From an uncultured Prevotella sp. (GTDB lineage Bacteria > Bacteroidota > Bacteroidia > Bacteroidales > Bacteroidaceae): DNA of 64,000 nt. Every line of letters begins with the position of its first letter. The first letter of the stretch is position 1. The stretch is from assembly GCA_946404405.1 (NCBI GenBank), contig CAMJDL010000006.1, forward strand, positions 42,650 to 106,649, in the 5' to 3' direction. Below, piece after piece: positions 1-8,584 of this stretch. Under the pieces are notes generated by a model. It made no database searches and had not been told where the DNA came from. It worked only from the letters and a program-made list of their open reading frames with translations. Both the position numbers and the translations under genes were made by a program.

Positions 1-1
1 T

Positions 2-496
2 GCCACCCGCTACTTCAAATACACGCAGAAGCGCAGCATCTGTACCAGCGGTGGTTTGGGAACGATGGGGTATGGCATGCCTGCTGCTATCGGTGCTACG
101 TTTGCTACCGACCGTACCGTCTGCTGTTTCATGGGCGACGGCGGTTTCCAAATGAATATCCAGGAGCTGGGAACCATTATGGAACAGCAGTCTCCTGTGA
201 AGATGATTCTGATGAACAATCACTATCTGGGCAATGTGCGCCAGTGGCAGGACATGTTCTGGATGCGTCGCAAGTCGTTTACCAAAATGCTGAACCCCTG
301 CTACGAGTCAATTGCTCAGGGTTATGGCATTCCTTATCAGGCTGTGACCGATCGCAAGGACTTGGCTGCTGCTGTCCAGAAGATGCTGGCTACCAAGGGC
401 CCGTATATTCTGGAATGTGCCATCAAGGAAGACGACAATGTGCTGCCTATGACTCCGCCGGGCATGAATGTCAATGAAATGATGCTGGAGATATAA
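2..496 (+). CDS. ilvB: Acetolactate synthase large subunit, C-terminal part (truncated by window edge)
   Basis: The reading frame is open from base 2, so this is the 3' third of a gene that starts outside the window. The translated part carries the thiamine-diphosphate/Mg binding region, GDGGFQMNIQEL followed by the NNHYLGNVRQWQ stretch typical of acetohydroxyacid synthase. The enzyme condenses pyruvate with pyruvate or 2-ketobutyrate at the start of valine, leucine and isoleucine synthesis. The small regulatory subunit follows 49 bp downstream, across an AATT-rich repeat. Identification is secure; the N-terminal domains cannot be judged. Confidence 0.95.
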   Translation, partial: ATRYFKYTQKRSICTSGGLGTMGYGMPAAIGATFATDRTVCCFMGDGGFQMNIQELGTIMEQQSPVKMILMNNHYLGNVRQWQDMFWMRRKSFTKMLNPCYESIAQGYGIPYQAVTDRKDLAAAVQKMLATKGPYILECAIKEDDNVLPMTPPGMNVNEMMLEI

Positions 497-498
497 CT

Positions 499-544
499 AA
501 TTGACAATTGATAATTGATAATTGACAATTAATAATTGATAATT
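499..544. repeat. AATT-type short tandem repeat between ilvB and ilvN
   Basis: Six AATT cores spaced about 7-8 bp apart (pattern aattgata / aattgaca) fill the whole ilvB-ilvN gap and end next to the ilvN ATG. It is one of several such tracts in this window. Confidence 0.75.
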
Positions 545-545
545 C

Positions 546-1091
546 ATGGAAGAAAAAAAGAAACTATATACCCTGTTGGTCTATTCAGAGAATGTGGCTG
601 GTATTCTGAATCAGATTACCGCTGTGTTCACGCGTCGTCAGGTCAATATCGAGAGTCTGAATGTGTCGGCCTCGTCTATTGAGGGCGTCCATAAGTACAC
701 CATTACCGCATGGAGCGATGAAGACCAGATAGTCAAGATCACGCGTCAGATAGAGAAGAAGATTGATGTCGTGAAGGCTAACTACTTTACTGACGACCAA
801 TTGTTTATCCGCGAGTCTGGCCTCTATAAACTTTCGACGGAGAAGGTGCTGCAGAACCCTGAGATTTCGCGTACTATCCGTCGCAACGATGCTAGTATTA
901 TGGAGGTCAATCCTACATATACCGTCGTTATGAAGAACGGCAAGACCGAAGATATCCTGAATTTGTTCTATGCGTTGAATGCGTTCGATTGCGTATTCCA
1001 GTATACACGTTCAGGTCGAATAGCCGTAACGCGTGCCAAGCAGGAGCAAGTCAGTGAATTCCTTGAAGAACGTGAACAGCAAAATGGATAA
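546..1091 (+). CDS. ilvN: Acetolactate synthase small (regulatory) subunit
   Basis: The 181-residue product begins with an ACT domain (about residues 7-80, YTLLVYSENVAGILNQITAVF), the valine-binding regulatory module of acetohydroxyacid synthase. A second ACT-like C-terminal domain follows (YTVVMKNGKTEDILNLFYAL). It binds the large subunit IlvB, activates it and gives feedback inhibition. The ATG follows an AATT repeat tract, and the 3' end overlaps the thioesterase start by 8 bp, so the three genes should be co-transcribed and translationally coupled. Length suits Bacteroidetes IlvN. Confidence 0.95.
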   Translation: MEEKKKLYTLLVYSENVAGILNQITAVFTRRQVNIESLNVSASSIEGVHKYTITAWSDEDQIVKITRQIEKKIDVVKANYFTDDQLFIRESGLYKLSTEKVLQNPEISRTIRRNDASIMEVNPTYTVVMKNGKTEDILNLFYALNAFDCVFQYTRSGRIAVTRAKQEQVSEFLEEREQQNG

Positions 1092-1824
1092 AGTAGGATG
1101 TTACGAGTTTCTGGCTGAGCCTTTCCACTGCGACTTCAGTGGGCGGTTATTTATGGGCCATTTAGGTAATCACATGCTCAATGCTGCCGACTTCCATTCC
1201 TCTGCCCGTGGTTTTGGCATGAAGTATCTGATGTCCATTAATCGTTCATGGGTACTTTCGCGTTTGGCTATCGAGATGAACGAGATGCCCCAGCAGTACA
1301 CCAAGTTCAATGTCGAGACATGGGTTGAATCGGCTATGCGCTATTTCACCAGCCGTAATTTTTCCGTCGTTGGCGATGATGGGCGCATTTACGGCTACGG
1401 TCGCTCTATCTGGGCTATGATAGACACGGAAAGCCGTCAGCCCACCGATATCTTTTCCATTGATGATGGTGCTATCAACAACTGGATAGTCAAGGACAAG
1501 GAGTGTCCCATTGACAAGGGTGGGCGAGTGAAGATGTCGGACGAGGCACAATTGGTTCGCACCATCGATACTTATTACAATGATGTCGATATCAACGGTC
1601 ACATCAACTCCGTCAAATACATTGAGCACGTGCTCGACCTCTGGCCATTAGATTGGTATCGCACTCACCAAATCCGCCGTTTCGAGATTGCTTACGTTGC
1701 AGAAGCACATGCCGGCGATCAGCTCTCCTTCTATCGCGAGCAGACCGCCGACAATGAATATTGCATCCGTATTGTCCGTACTGACGGAACAGAGTGTTGC
1801 CGCAGCAAGGTCGTTTTTATTTGA
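1084..1824 (+). CDS. Acyl-ACP thioesterase
   Basis: A 246-residue double hot-dog thioesterase. The first half has the typical opening (FLAEPFHCDFSGRLFMGHLG) and the second half the catalytic-type NDVDINGHINSVKY segment with Asn and His. Such enzymes release fatty acids from acyl carrier protein in the cytoplasm. The start at 1084 is preferred over an in-frame ATG at 1033 because the latter lies deep inside ilvN. The chosen ATG overlaps the end of ilvN. In Bacteroides this gene sits between ilvN and ilvC (recalled, not checked). Here a convergent gene follows and the two 3' ends overlap by 8 bp, so ilvC is not next. Confidence 0.88.
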   Translation: MDKVGCYEFLAEPFHCDFSGRLFMGHLGNHMLNAADFHSSARGFGMKYLMSINRSWVLSRLAIEMNEMPQQYTKFNVETWVESAMRYFTSRNFSVVGDDGRIYGYGRSIWAMIDTESRQPTDIFSIDDGAINNWIVKDKECPIDKGGRVKMSDEAQLVRTIDTYYNDVDINGHINSVKYIEHVLDLWPLDWYRTHQIRRFEIAYVAEAHAGDQLSFYREQTADNEYCIRIVRTDGTECCRSKVVFI

Positions 1825-2989
1825 AAGTGTATTCGCTGATACCAACAGTGTGTTTCTCCATCAACTTGCGCATGGAGGAACGGATAGCTGCACGGTTCTT
1901 TTGTTCTATTACGGTGAGCACGCTGTCGGGTTCGTCGATGGGCAGAATGCGGTAGTTGTGCCGACGGTTGTTGTCTGTAGGACGACTAACCCAATAAAGT
2001 GCATAACCGCAGTTGCTGAGACGGGTGGCGCTCTTTTTGCCGGTAATAGTGGGCACGATGCCGGGATTCACCGTTTTCGTAAACTCCAGGCGTACCATGT
2101 AACCTCCGTAAGTGTTGGGCTTCGACTGGTTGCTGACTACGTTGCCCATTGACCAGGCAATGAGATGGCAACTGTCTGGCGTCAGTTCCAGGGGCTGGGC
2201 CACATGTGGATGTCCGCCAATGACATGGTCGACACCGTTGTCGATAAGCCACTTTGCCATATCGCGCTGTTGCTGTGATGGCAACTGCTGATACTCTATT
2301 CCCCAGTGGGGCAGGGCAATGATAACGTCAGGCTTCATCAGCCGGGCTTTCTCAATGTCGCGACGAATCTGGACGGTATCCATATAGTTTACGACGTTCG
2401 GGGCTTGCACCTGAATGCCGTTGGTGCCGTAAGTGAAGTTCAGCAGCACGATGCGCAGTCCGTTGCGCTCAAGTAGGAACGGGTACTGCTTCTGACGCTC
2501 CTGCTCGTTGACGTATGTACCAATATGCGGCACGCGTAGCGAATCCATCATCATAATGGTGCGTTCCAGTCCCGGGCGGCGACTGTCCAGACAGTGGTTA
2601 TTGGCGGTGAGCATGATGTCGAAGCCTGCGTCGAGGCAGGACTGCAGGTATTCGTCGGGAGCACGAAATTGCGGATAGCCGGCGTATGGCTTACCACCAA
2701 GCGTTACCTCGAAGTTGCCGATGGCTACGTCGGCACGTTCCACCTCGTCGTGAATACGGGCGAAACATTCGTCATAGTTATACGTGCCATCCTTCTGCAG
2801 GGCAGCATTGATTTGCGGCCCGTGCTGCATCAGGTCACCAGCAATCAGCAAGCTGAGGTGGTGTTCCTCAGCCTGATGAACGGTGTTAGTCTCTGTCGTT
2901 CCCTTTGCACGTTCGGCATGGCACGACGTGGATGCCAACGTGACGAGTCCGATGGCTAATGTCAGGAGTTTCTTCATCAGCCTTTGCAT
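1817..2989 (-). CDS. CapA-family metallophosphatase-like lipoprotein
   Basis: The 390-residue product resembles the CapA/PgsA poly-gamma-glutamate capsule protein family, a calcineurin-like phosphoesterase fold. Supporting motifs are LLIAGDLMQHGPQ near residue 50, ANNHCLD, and IGGHPHVAQPLEL near the C-terminal third. The N-terminus is hydrophobic and ends in STSC, so a lipoprotein signal is likely. The first ATG overlaps the stop of the upstream kinase gene (TAATG), which suggests translational coupling; a second ATG at 2977 (MKKLLTL) is also plausible. The true substrate is unknown. Confidence 0.8.
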   Translation of the reverse strand: MQRLMKKLLTLAIGLVTLASTSCHAERAKGTTETNTVHQAEEHHLSLLIAGDLMQHGPQINAALQKDGTYNYDECFARIHDEVERADVAIGNFEVTLGGKPYAGYPQFRAPDEYLQSCLDAGFDIMLTANNHCLDSRRPGLERTIMMMDSLRVPHIGTYVNEQERQKQYPFLLERNGLRIVLLNFTYGTNGIQVQAPNVVNYMDTVQIRRDIEKARLMKPDVIIALPHWGIEYQQLPSQQQRDMAKWLIDNGVDHVIGGHPHVAQPLELTPDSCHLIAWSMGNVVSNQSKPNTYGGYMVRLEFTKTVNPGIVPTITGKKSATRLSNCGYALYWVSRPTDNNRRHNYRILPIDEPDSVLTVIEQKNRAAIRSSMRKLMEKHTVGISEYTFK

Positions 2990-4575
2990 TACTTGTTGGC
3001 TACAGCAGCCTGCTCAATGGGCAGACACTTCTTGTAGTTCTCGATATAACGCTCGAAACCTGCAACATCCTCGGCTGTCGGGGCGATGCTCGTGCCCGTA
3101 TTGCCTGCAAAGACGACGTCCTCCAGATAGTCGGCCAGCGATTTGCCATTCTTATTAATAAGGTAGCCTGCCAACAGAGCGATACCCCATGCACCACCTT
3201 CACCAGCAGTTTCCATCACACTGATGGGGCTGTTCAGGGCTGCAGCCAGCATGCGCTGACCAACGCCGGCGGTCTTGAAGTAGCCTCCGTGACCAGTGAT
3301 GCGGTCAACCTTTATTTTCTCGTCCTTAAACAGAATGTCGTTACCAATCTTCAGCACACCGATAGCGCCATAAAGGTTAGCGCGCATGAAGTTTGCCAGA
3401 TTGAACTTGTCGTTAGCCGAACGAACAAAGAGGGGACGACCGTCGGCCAGACCTGTGACAGGCTCGCCGCTGACGTAGTTGTAGGCCATCAAGCCACCGC
3501 AGTCGGTGTCGCCTTCCAGTGCCTTGTTGAACAACTTGCCGTAGAGCTCGTTCATATCTACAGGCACACCCAGCAGTTGCTGATATTCCTTAAACAGACC
3601 TACCCATGCATTGATGTCGCTGGTACAGTTGTTGCAGTGCACCATAGCAACCAGTGAACCGTCAGGCGTCGTCACCATGTCAATCATCTCGTAGGGCTTG
3701 CTCAGCGGTTTCTCCAGTACAATCATTGAGAATGACGAAGTACCTGCGCTGACGTTACCCGTGCGCTGCTTCACAGCGTTGGTGGCAACCATACCCGTGC
3801 CAGCGTCGCCCTCAGGAGGACATACAGGGATGCCAGCCTTCAGATGACCTGAAACGTCCAGTTTCTTAGCACCCTCGGCGGTCAGCGTGCCCGCAGCCTC
3901 ACCAGCGTTCAGCGACTTGGGCAGAATGTCGAGCAGTGTCCATGAATAGCCCTTCGGAGCGATGAGTTTGTTGAACTTCTCAACCATCGTGGCATCGTAG
4001 GTCTTCGTGGCGGGATCAACGGGAATCATGCCCGAAGCATCGCCAACACCAAGTACGAACTCGCCCGTTACCTGCCAGTGCACATAACCTGCCAGAGTGG
4101 TCAGGTACTTGATGTCCTTCACGTGCTCGTTGCCCTCAAGGATGCACTCATACAGGTGCGAGATTGACCAACGCAGGGGGATGTTATAGTTGAACAGTTC
4201 CGACAGTTCGGCAGCTGCCTTACCCGTATTCGTGTTACGCCACGTGCGGAAGGGCACCAGAATCTCCTGCTTCTCGTTGAAGGCCATATAGCCGTGCATC
4301 ATGGCCGAGAAACCGATAGCTGCCAGCGACTCAATCTCGCAGTCGTACTGCTTGCGGACGTCCTGACGCAGGTCGGCATAGCAGTCCTGCAGACCTTTCC
4401 AGATAATGTCAATACTATAGGTCCACAGTCCGTCGACCAATTGGTTTTCCCACTCGAAAGCGCCTTGTGCAATGGGTTTGTTGTCCTGGTCGATGAGCAC
4501 GGCCTTGATACGTGTGGAACCGAATTCGATTCCCAGAATGGCCTTACCGGCCTCGATGGTTTGCTTTGCTGTCAT
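2989..4575 (-). CDS. FGGY-family carbohydrate kinase, probable L-ribulokinase (xylulokinase-like)
   Basis: The 528-residue protein has the FGGY sugar-kinase layout. The N-terminal nucleotide-binding start is LGIEFGSTRIKAVLID. A C-terminal FGGY signature region reads ITGHGGYFKTAGVGQRMLAA followed by the ETAGEGGAWG motif. It should phosphorylate a ketopentose. Automatic labels would say xylulokinase, but the nearby araA, araD and Nudix regulator make L-ribulose the likelier substrate, completing arabinose to L-ribulose-5-phosphate. This substrate assignment is inference from context. It has its own promoter (4607-4637), divergent from the HU-like gene, and is followed directly by the CapA-like gene. 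Confidence 0.82.
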   Translation of the reverse strand: MTAKQTIEAGKAILGIEFGSTRIKAVLIDQDNKPIAQGAFEWENQLVDGLWTYSIDIIWKGLQDCYADLRQDVRKQYDCEIESLAAIGFSAMMHGYMAFNEKQEILVPFRTWRNTNTGKAAAELSELFNYNIPLRWSISHLYECILEGNEHVKDIKYLTTLAGYVHWQVTGEFVLGVGDASGMIPVDPATKTYDATMVEKFNKLIAPKGYSWTLLDILPKSLNAGEAAGTLTAEGAKKLDVSGHLKAGIPVCPPEGDAGTGMVATNAVKQRTGNVSAGTSSFSMIVLEKPLSKPYEMIDMVTTPDGSLVAMVHCNNCTSDINAWVGLFKEYQQLLGVPVDMNELYGKLFNKALEGDTDCGGLMAYNYVSGEPVTGLADGRPLFVRSANDKFNLANFMRANLYGAIGVLKIGNDILFKDEKIKVDRITGHGGYFKTAGVGQRMLAAALNSPISVMETAGEGGAWGIALLAGYLINKNGKSLADYLEDVVFAGNTGTSIAPTAEDVAGFERYIENYKKCLPIEQAAVANK

Positions 4576-4606
4576 AATTCTTTGTTGTTATAAGTTAATT
4601 TGTTTG

Positions 4607-4637
4607 CAAAGATACGAATAAGTGAGCGAAAAACAAA
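4607..4637 (-). promoter_or_regulatory. Bacteroidetes-type promoter of the FGGY kinase gene
   Basis: On the minus strand TTTG (plus-strand CAAA, 4634-4637) and TATCTTTG (4607-4614) are separated by 19 bp. This matches the -33/-7 consensus of the phylum, about 32 bp upstream of the ATG. Confidence 0.75.
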
Positions 4638-4750
4638 AGGAAATATACATTTTTTAAGTTAAGCAATTGACTAAAAGTTTGCGAGGTAACGTCTAAAAGG
4701 TCGTGAGATGCCTGATAAAGGGTAGAGAGACGGTTTGTAAAGTTAAAACT

Positions 4751-4814
4751 ACGACATTGTTTGTTAAATCAATGACATTGATTAATAAATCCAAGGCATT
4801 GATTGATAAATCTA
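4751..4814. repeat. Three tandem 21-22 bp imperfect repeats upstream of the HU-like gene
   Basis: Copies at about 4751-4771, 4772-4793 and 4794-4814 share the pattern gacattgattaataaatc with few changes. The array ends 9 bp before the -33 box of the HU-like gene promoter, and the unit is close to two helical turns. It could be a stacked protein-binding site or one of the minisatellites seen elsewhere in this window. Confidence 0.65.
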
Positions 4815-4823
4815 AACCAATAA

Positions 4824-4855
4824 TTTGGCTTTTTGTTTGCTTATTCGTACCTTTG
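4824..4855 (+). promoter_or_regulatory. Promoter of the HU-like gene
   Basis: TTTG at 4824-4827, a 20-bp spacer, then TACCTTTG at 4848-4855. The ATG follows 21 bp after the -7 box. Confidence 0.78.
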
Positions 4856-4876
4856 CAGAAATAAACAATTAGGAAT

Positions 4877-5503
4877 ATGTATGCTAAGTATATTAAAAAG
4901 GAAATTCCTGACTTGAACGGAACAGGACGGACACAGGCTTACTACAAAATGGAGCTTTCGTCCATGAACTTTGAAGAATTCGTTAGTCTGTGTGCACGTG
5001 AGGGGCATATGGAAGAAAGTGCCATTCTTGGCGTATTGTCGTTGGTTAGCAATAAACTGGCCCTAAGTATGGCTGAAGGGTATTCTGTGAAAATTGACGG
5101 CCTCGGCACTTTCTATGCTAAACTTGGCGTGAGGGATGATATGTTACAAGATGCCTTTGAAGAGGGCGAAAGCACACGCAACGCCCATAGCATCAGGGTG
5201 ACAGGCGTATCGTACAGGGCCGATAACGAACTCATCAAGGCTACGAGTAGGAAGTGTGTACTTCAAAAAGGTGGTGTCAGCAGGCTTCGCAAGTCAAAGT
5301 TTACATTGGAAGAACGTATTCAGAAAGCCAAAGACTTCTTGGCAAAAAACATGTTAATGCGCGTTCCTGACTACGTGCGGCTGACGGGCCTCTCGCGCAC
5401 GACGGCATCTATGGAACTGCGTAAACTAGCTCTCGACCCCACGTCGGGAATTGCCATCAAGGGAAGCCGCAGCCAGAAATTCTATGTGTTGCGGCAGGTT
5501 TAG
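4877..5503 (+). CDS. HU-like DNA-binding protein with C-terminal helix-turn-helix-like region
   Basis: A 208-residue protein. Residues about 1-125 resemble the HU/IHF-like domain common in Bacteroidetes (an ILGVLSLVSNKLALSMAEGY helix, then VKIDGLGTFYAKLG). The C-terminal part (about 135-208) contains MRVPDYVRLTGLSRTTASME, which reads like a winged-helix or helix-turn-helix segment. A nucleoid or regulatory role is likely; the target is unknown. It stands alone between divergent arabinose genes, with its own promoter and a shared bidirectional terminator behind it. Confidence 0.75.
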   Translation: MYAKYIKKEIPDLNGTGRTQAYYKMELSSMNFEEFVSLCAREGHMEESAILGVLSLVSNKLALSMAEGYSVKIDGLGTFYAKLGVRDDMLQDAFEEGESTRNAHSIRVTGVSYRADNELIKATSRKCVLQKGGVSRLRKSKFTLEERIQKAKDFLAKNMLMRVPDYVRLTGLSRTTASMELRKLALDPTSGIAIKGSRSQKFYVLRQV

Positions 5504-5525
5504 TTCCCGATGGCTAAGATAAAGA

Positions 5526-5566
5526 CAAAAAAGGAGCATCCCAAGCAGGGGTGCTCCTCATTTTTC
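5526..5566. terminator. Bidirectional intrinsic terminator between HU-like gene and araA
   Basis: An 11-bp stem with one G-U pair (5532-5542 with 5548-5558) and a 5-nt loop is flanked by an A-run on the left and TTTTT at 5561-5565. It can end both the HU-like transcript and the arabinose operon. Confidence 0.85.
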
Positions 5567-5589
5567 AATAATTAATTGTCAATTGTTCA

Positions 5590-7122
5590 TTAACAAAGCG
5601 CTTTGTTCAGCATGTAGTACACCTCGTTGTTGCGCAGTGTCTGCTTGAATTCGTAGGTGTTGGTCTGCTTGTTAATCTTGACGTACTCGATGCCCAGCAT
5701 CTCGGCGAAGTCCTCCCAGTACTCTTCGGTGATGTCGTACGAGAAGGCTGAGTGGTGTGTACCACCTGCAAGAATCCAGGCTCCGGCACCAATCTCGAAC
5801 GTGGGCTGGGGAACCCAAAGCGCTGACGCCACAGGCAGATGGGGCATGGGCTTGGGCTCGATGCACTCAACCTCCTGAGAAATCAGGCGGAAGCGGTTGC
5901 CAAGGTCGACAACAGTAGCCTTGATACCGCGACCGGTCTTCGAGGTGAACACGAGGCGGGCGGTCTGCTGCTTGCGGATGCCGATGCCGAGGAAGTGTAC
6001 CTCGAGCTTGGGCTTGTCGCTGGCAATGAGCGGACAAATCTCGAGCATGTGGCTCTGCAGGCAAGACGACTGCGAACCAGCGAAATTCAGGGTGTAGTCC
6101 TCGAGGAACGAACAACCGGTAGGCATGCCCTGCTGAATGACGTACAACGTGCGATAGAGGCAGGCCGTCTTCCAGTCGCCCTCGGCACCGAAGCCGATAC
6201 CCTCGGCCATCAGACGCTGAGAAGCGAGGCCTGGAATCTGGTCGAAACCGCAGAAGTCGGGCTGGTTGATGTCAGCATCGCCAAGGTCGTCGAAGTTGGT
6301 GGTGAAGGCGGTAGCGCCCTTGTCCTTCAGCACGCGGCGCAGCGCAATCTCGGCACGTGCAGCATTGCGCACCTTCTGCCAGTAGACTTCCTCGCCCGAC
6401 TCATCAATCTTGATGGTATATTCCTTCTTATAGACCTCGACGAGTTCGTCAATCTCCTGATCGGTCACTTTCTTCCAGTATTCCATCACCGACGAAACGG
6501 GGTAGTAGTCGACGTGGTAACCCAGACGCTGTTCGAACTCTACGCGGTCGCCGTCGGTCACAGCTACGTTGTTCATGTTCATACCGAACATCAGACAGCG
6601 TACGTTCTTAGCGTCAGCCACACCAGCTGCTACGCGAGCCCAAACGGCAATCTTCTGCTGAACGTCCTGCTCCTTCCAGTAGCCGCAAACCACCTTGCGG
6701 GGAATGCGCATGCGGGTGCAGATGTGTCCGAACTCGATGTCGCCGTGAGCCGACTGGTTCAGGTTCATGAAGTCCATGTCGATGGAGTCCCAGGGAATCT
6801 CGGCATTGTACTGGGTATGGAAGTGGAGTAGGGGTTTTTGCAGGGCCTGCAGTCCCTTGATCCACATCTTAGCGGGCGAGAAGGTGTGCATCCATGTGAT
6901 GATACCCACGCACTTCTCGTCATTGTTAGCAGCTTTCATGACGGCCTCGACTTCCTTCGAAGAGTTTGCCGTGCCTTTGTACACAACCTTGATGGGAATG
7001 ATGCCCGAGTTGTTCAGTCCGTCGACCATCTCCTTTGAGTGACCGTCGACAGCAACGACAGCGTCGCCACCGTATAGCAGCTGCGCACCGGTAACCCACC
7101 AAATTTCTAAATTTTCAAACAT
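5590..7122 (-). CDS. araA: L-arabinose isomerase
   Basis: The 510-residue product matches AraA in length and sequence (E. coli about 500). It starts MFENLEIWWVTGAQLLYG and has characteristic segments such as MHTFSPAKMWIKGL, FHTQYNAEIPWDSIDMDFMN and GAWILAGGTHHSAFSY. It converts L-arabinose to L-ribulose in the cytoplasm and uses a divalent metal. The start is set at the ATG at 7122, because the longer frame would use TTG at 7131. It is the last gene of a run that also holds araD, the Nudix regulator, the symporter and an epimerase, with gaps of 12-51 bp. Confidence 0.96.
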   Translation of the reverse strand: MFENLEIWWVTGAQLLYGGDAVVAVDGHSKEMVDGLNNSGIIPIKVVYKGTANSSKEVEAVMKAANNDEKCVGIITWMHTFSPAKMWIKGLQALQKPLLHFHTQYNAEIPWDSIDMDFMNLNQSAHGDIEFGHICTRMRIPRKVVCGYWKEQDVQQKIAVWARVAAGVADAKNVRCLMFGMNMNNVAVTDGDRVEFEQRLGYHVDYYPVSSVMEYWKKVTDQEIDELVEVYKKEYTIKIDESGEEVYWQKVRNAARAEIALRRVLKDKGATAFTTNFDDLGDADINQPDFCGFDQIPGLASQRLMAEGIGFGAEGDWKTACLYRTLYVIQQGMPTGCSFLEDYTLNFAGSQSSCLQSHMLEICPLIASDKPKLEVHFLGIGIRKQQTARLVFTSKTGRGIKATVVDLGNRFRLISQEVECIEPKPMPHLPVASALWVPQPTFEIGAGAWILAGGTHHSAFSYDITEEYWEDFAEMLGIEYVKINKQTNTYEFKQTLRNNEVYYMLNKALC

Positions 7123-7169
7123 AGTTTTCAAATTTTCCTTAATTAGTATAATTCGTGGAATTCGTAGTC

Positions 7170-7868
7170 TTACTTCTTCTTTTGTCCGTAGTAAGCATTG
7201 GGGCCGTGTTTGCGTGAGAAATGCTTCTCGACGAGCAGCGGATTCATCGTCGTCTCAGGATTCAGCGTGAACGAGATGTATGCCATCTTGGCCACCTGCT
7301 CAGTAACAACAGCGTGATAGACGGCCTGGTCGGCATCCTTACCCCAAGCGAAGGGACCATGATTCTTGACCAGTACGGCAGGCGTATGGACAGGATTGAT
7401 TTCGCCGTTGAGGAAACGGTTGACGATGACCACACCCGTGTTGTGCTCGTACTCCGCCATCTGGTCGGCAGTCATAGCCTCGGTGCAGGGAATGCAGTCA
7501 TGGAAGTAGTCGGCATGCGTCGTACCGATGTTGGGAATGTCCTTGCCAGCCTGTGCCCATGCCGTAGCATAGGTTGAGTGGGTATGAACGATACCGCCCA
7601 ACTCTGGGAAAGCTTTGTAGAGCACCAGATGCGTTGGCGTGTCGCTCGAAGGATTGAGGTCGCCCTCAACCACCTTACCCGTCTCAAGGTCAACGACGAC
7701 CATGTCCGAGGCCTTCATCACGTCGTACTCAACGCCTGAGGGCTTGATGACTACGAGGCCTTTCTCGCGGTCGATGGCTGAGACATTGCCCCAAGTGAAT
7801 ATCACGAGGTTATGTTTTACAAGGTCGAGATTGGCCTTAAACACTTTTTCTTTCAGTTCTTCTAACAT
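7170..7868 (-). CDS. araD: L-ribulose-5-phosphate 4-epimerase
   Basis: A 232-residue class II aldolase/adducin-fold protein. It has the GNVSAID and KPSGVEYD motifs, the metal-binding [15 protein letters not shown] segment, and the C-terminal [16 protein letters not shown] region ([16 protein letters not shown]). It interconverts L-ribulose-5-phosphate and D-xylulose-5-phosphate, feeding arabinose into the pentose phosphate pathway. It lies 47 bp upstream of araA and 26 bp downstream of the Nudix regulator gene in one transcription direction. Confidence 0.95.
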   Translation of the reverse strand: MLEELKEKVFKANLDLVKHNLVIFTWGNVSAIDREKGLVVIKPSGVEYDVMKASDMVVVDLETGKVVEGDLNPSSDTPTHLVLYKAFPELGGIVHTHSTYATAWAQAGKDIPNIGTTHADYFHDCIPCTEAMTADQMAEYEHNTGVVIVNRFLNGEINPVHTPAVLVKNHGPFAWGKDADQAVYHAVVTEQVAKMAYISFTLNPETTMNPLLVEKHFSRKHGPNAYYGQKKK

Positions 7869-7894
7869 GTTTATAATTACGAATTATGAATTAT

Positions 7895-8572
7895 TTAAAG
7901 CTTAAAGTTCGGATCTTCATCGAATATTTTCTTGTTGAAGCGATAGAGAGCCGCACCGCGTTTTGAATGCGTCTTGTCGATCAGTTCGGTCTTCTCGATA
8001 TAATCCATTTCCTTAATACGCTTGCGGAAGTTGCGCTTGTCGACCTCCTCACCAATGACAGCCTCGTAGAGATGCTGCAACTGGGTGAGCGTGAAGAGCG
8101 GTGGCAGGAGCTGGAAACTAATGGGTCGGGTCTTGATTTTCTCGCGCATCAGCTTCAGCGCACGGTTCACCATCTCGTTATGGTCGGAATACATGGTTGG
8201 TATCTTATCGACTTCCACCCATTCCACGCCATGTTCCAGACGCTGCTTGTCGGCATAGTCGTCCACGTTGATAAGTGCGTAGTAGGCCACAGAGACCACA
8301 CGCTCGCCCGGGTCACGATCGACGCTGCCGAAAGCACCCACCTGACGCATATAGACTTTCTTCAGTCCCGTCAGCTCGAAAAGCGTGCGATTAGCTGCCT
8401 CGTCAAGGCTTTCGTCGCTGCGAACGAAGCCTCCGTAGAGGCTCCACTCGCCGCGACCAGGATCCAACTGTCGGCGACCAATCAGAATCTTCAGCTTGTT
8501 GTTGTCGAAACCGAAGATGATGCAGTCGACTGACAGCAGGACTTTCTGGAATTCTTTATAGTACGTTGTCAT
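7895..8572 (-). CDS. araR: Nudix-type transcriptional regulator of arabinose use (AraR-like)
   Basis: A 225-residue protein with an N-terminal Nudix-like fold (YGGFVRSDESLDEAANRTLFELTG) and a C-terminal winged helix (about residues 150-225, FTLTQLQHLYEAVIGEEVDK then NFRKRIKEMDYIEKT). This is the layout of NrtR-like regulators. In Bacteroides a member of this family, AraR, controls arabinose genes from the same position between araD and the transporter (published for B. thetaiotaomicron). The Nudix box lacks the complete REUxEE pattern (here RTLFELTG), so it probably binds ligand rather than hydrolysing it. Confidence 0.85.
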   Translation of the reverse strand: MTTYYKEFQKVLLSVDCIIFGFDNNKLKILIGRRQLDPGRGEWSLYGGFVRSDESLDEAANRTLFELTGLKKVYMRQVGAFGSVDRDPGERVVSVAYYALINVDDYADKQRLEHGVEWVEVDKIPTMYSDHNEMVNRALKLMREKIKTRPISFQLLPPLFTLTQLQHLYEAVIGEEVDKRNFRKRIKEMDYIEKTELIDKTHSKRGAALYRFNKKIFDEDPNFKL

Positions 8573-8584
8573 CTCCTTATTATA

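Noticed and set aside
5839..6831. 330-residue plus-strand open frame opposite araA
   Set aside because: It is antisense to a complete araA with strong motifs; the frame is open only because of araA codon use.
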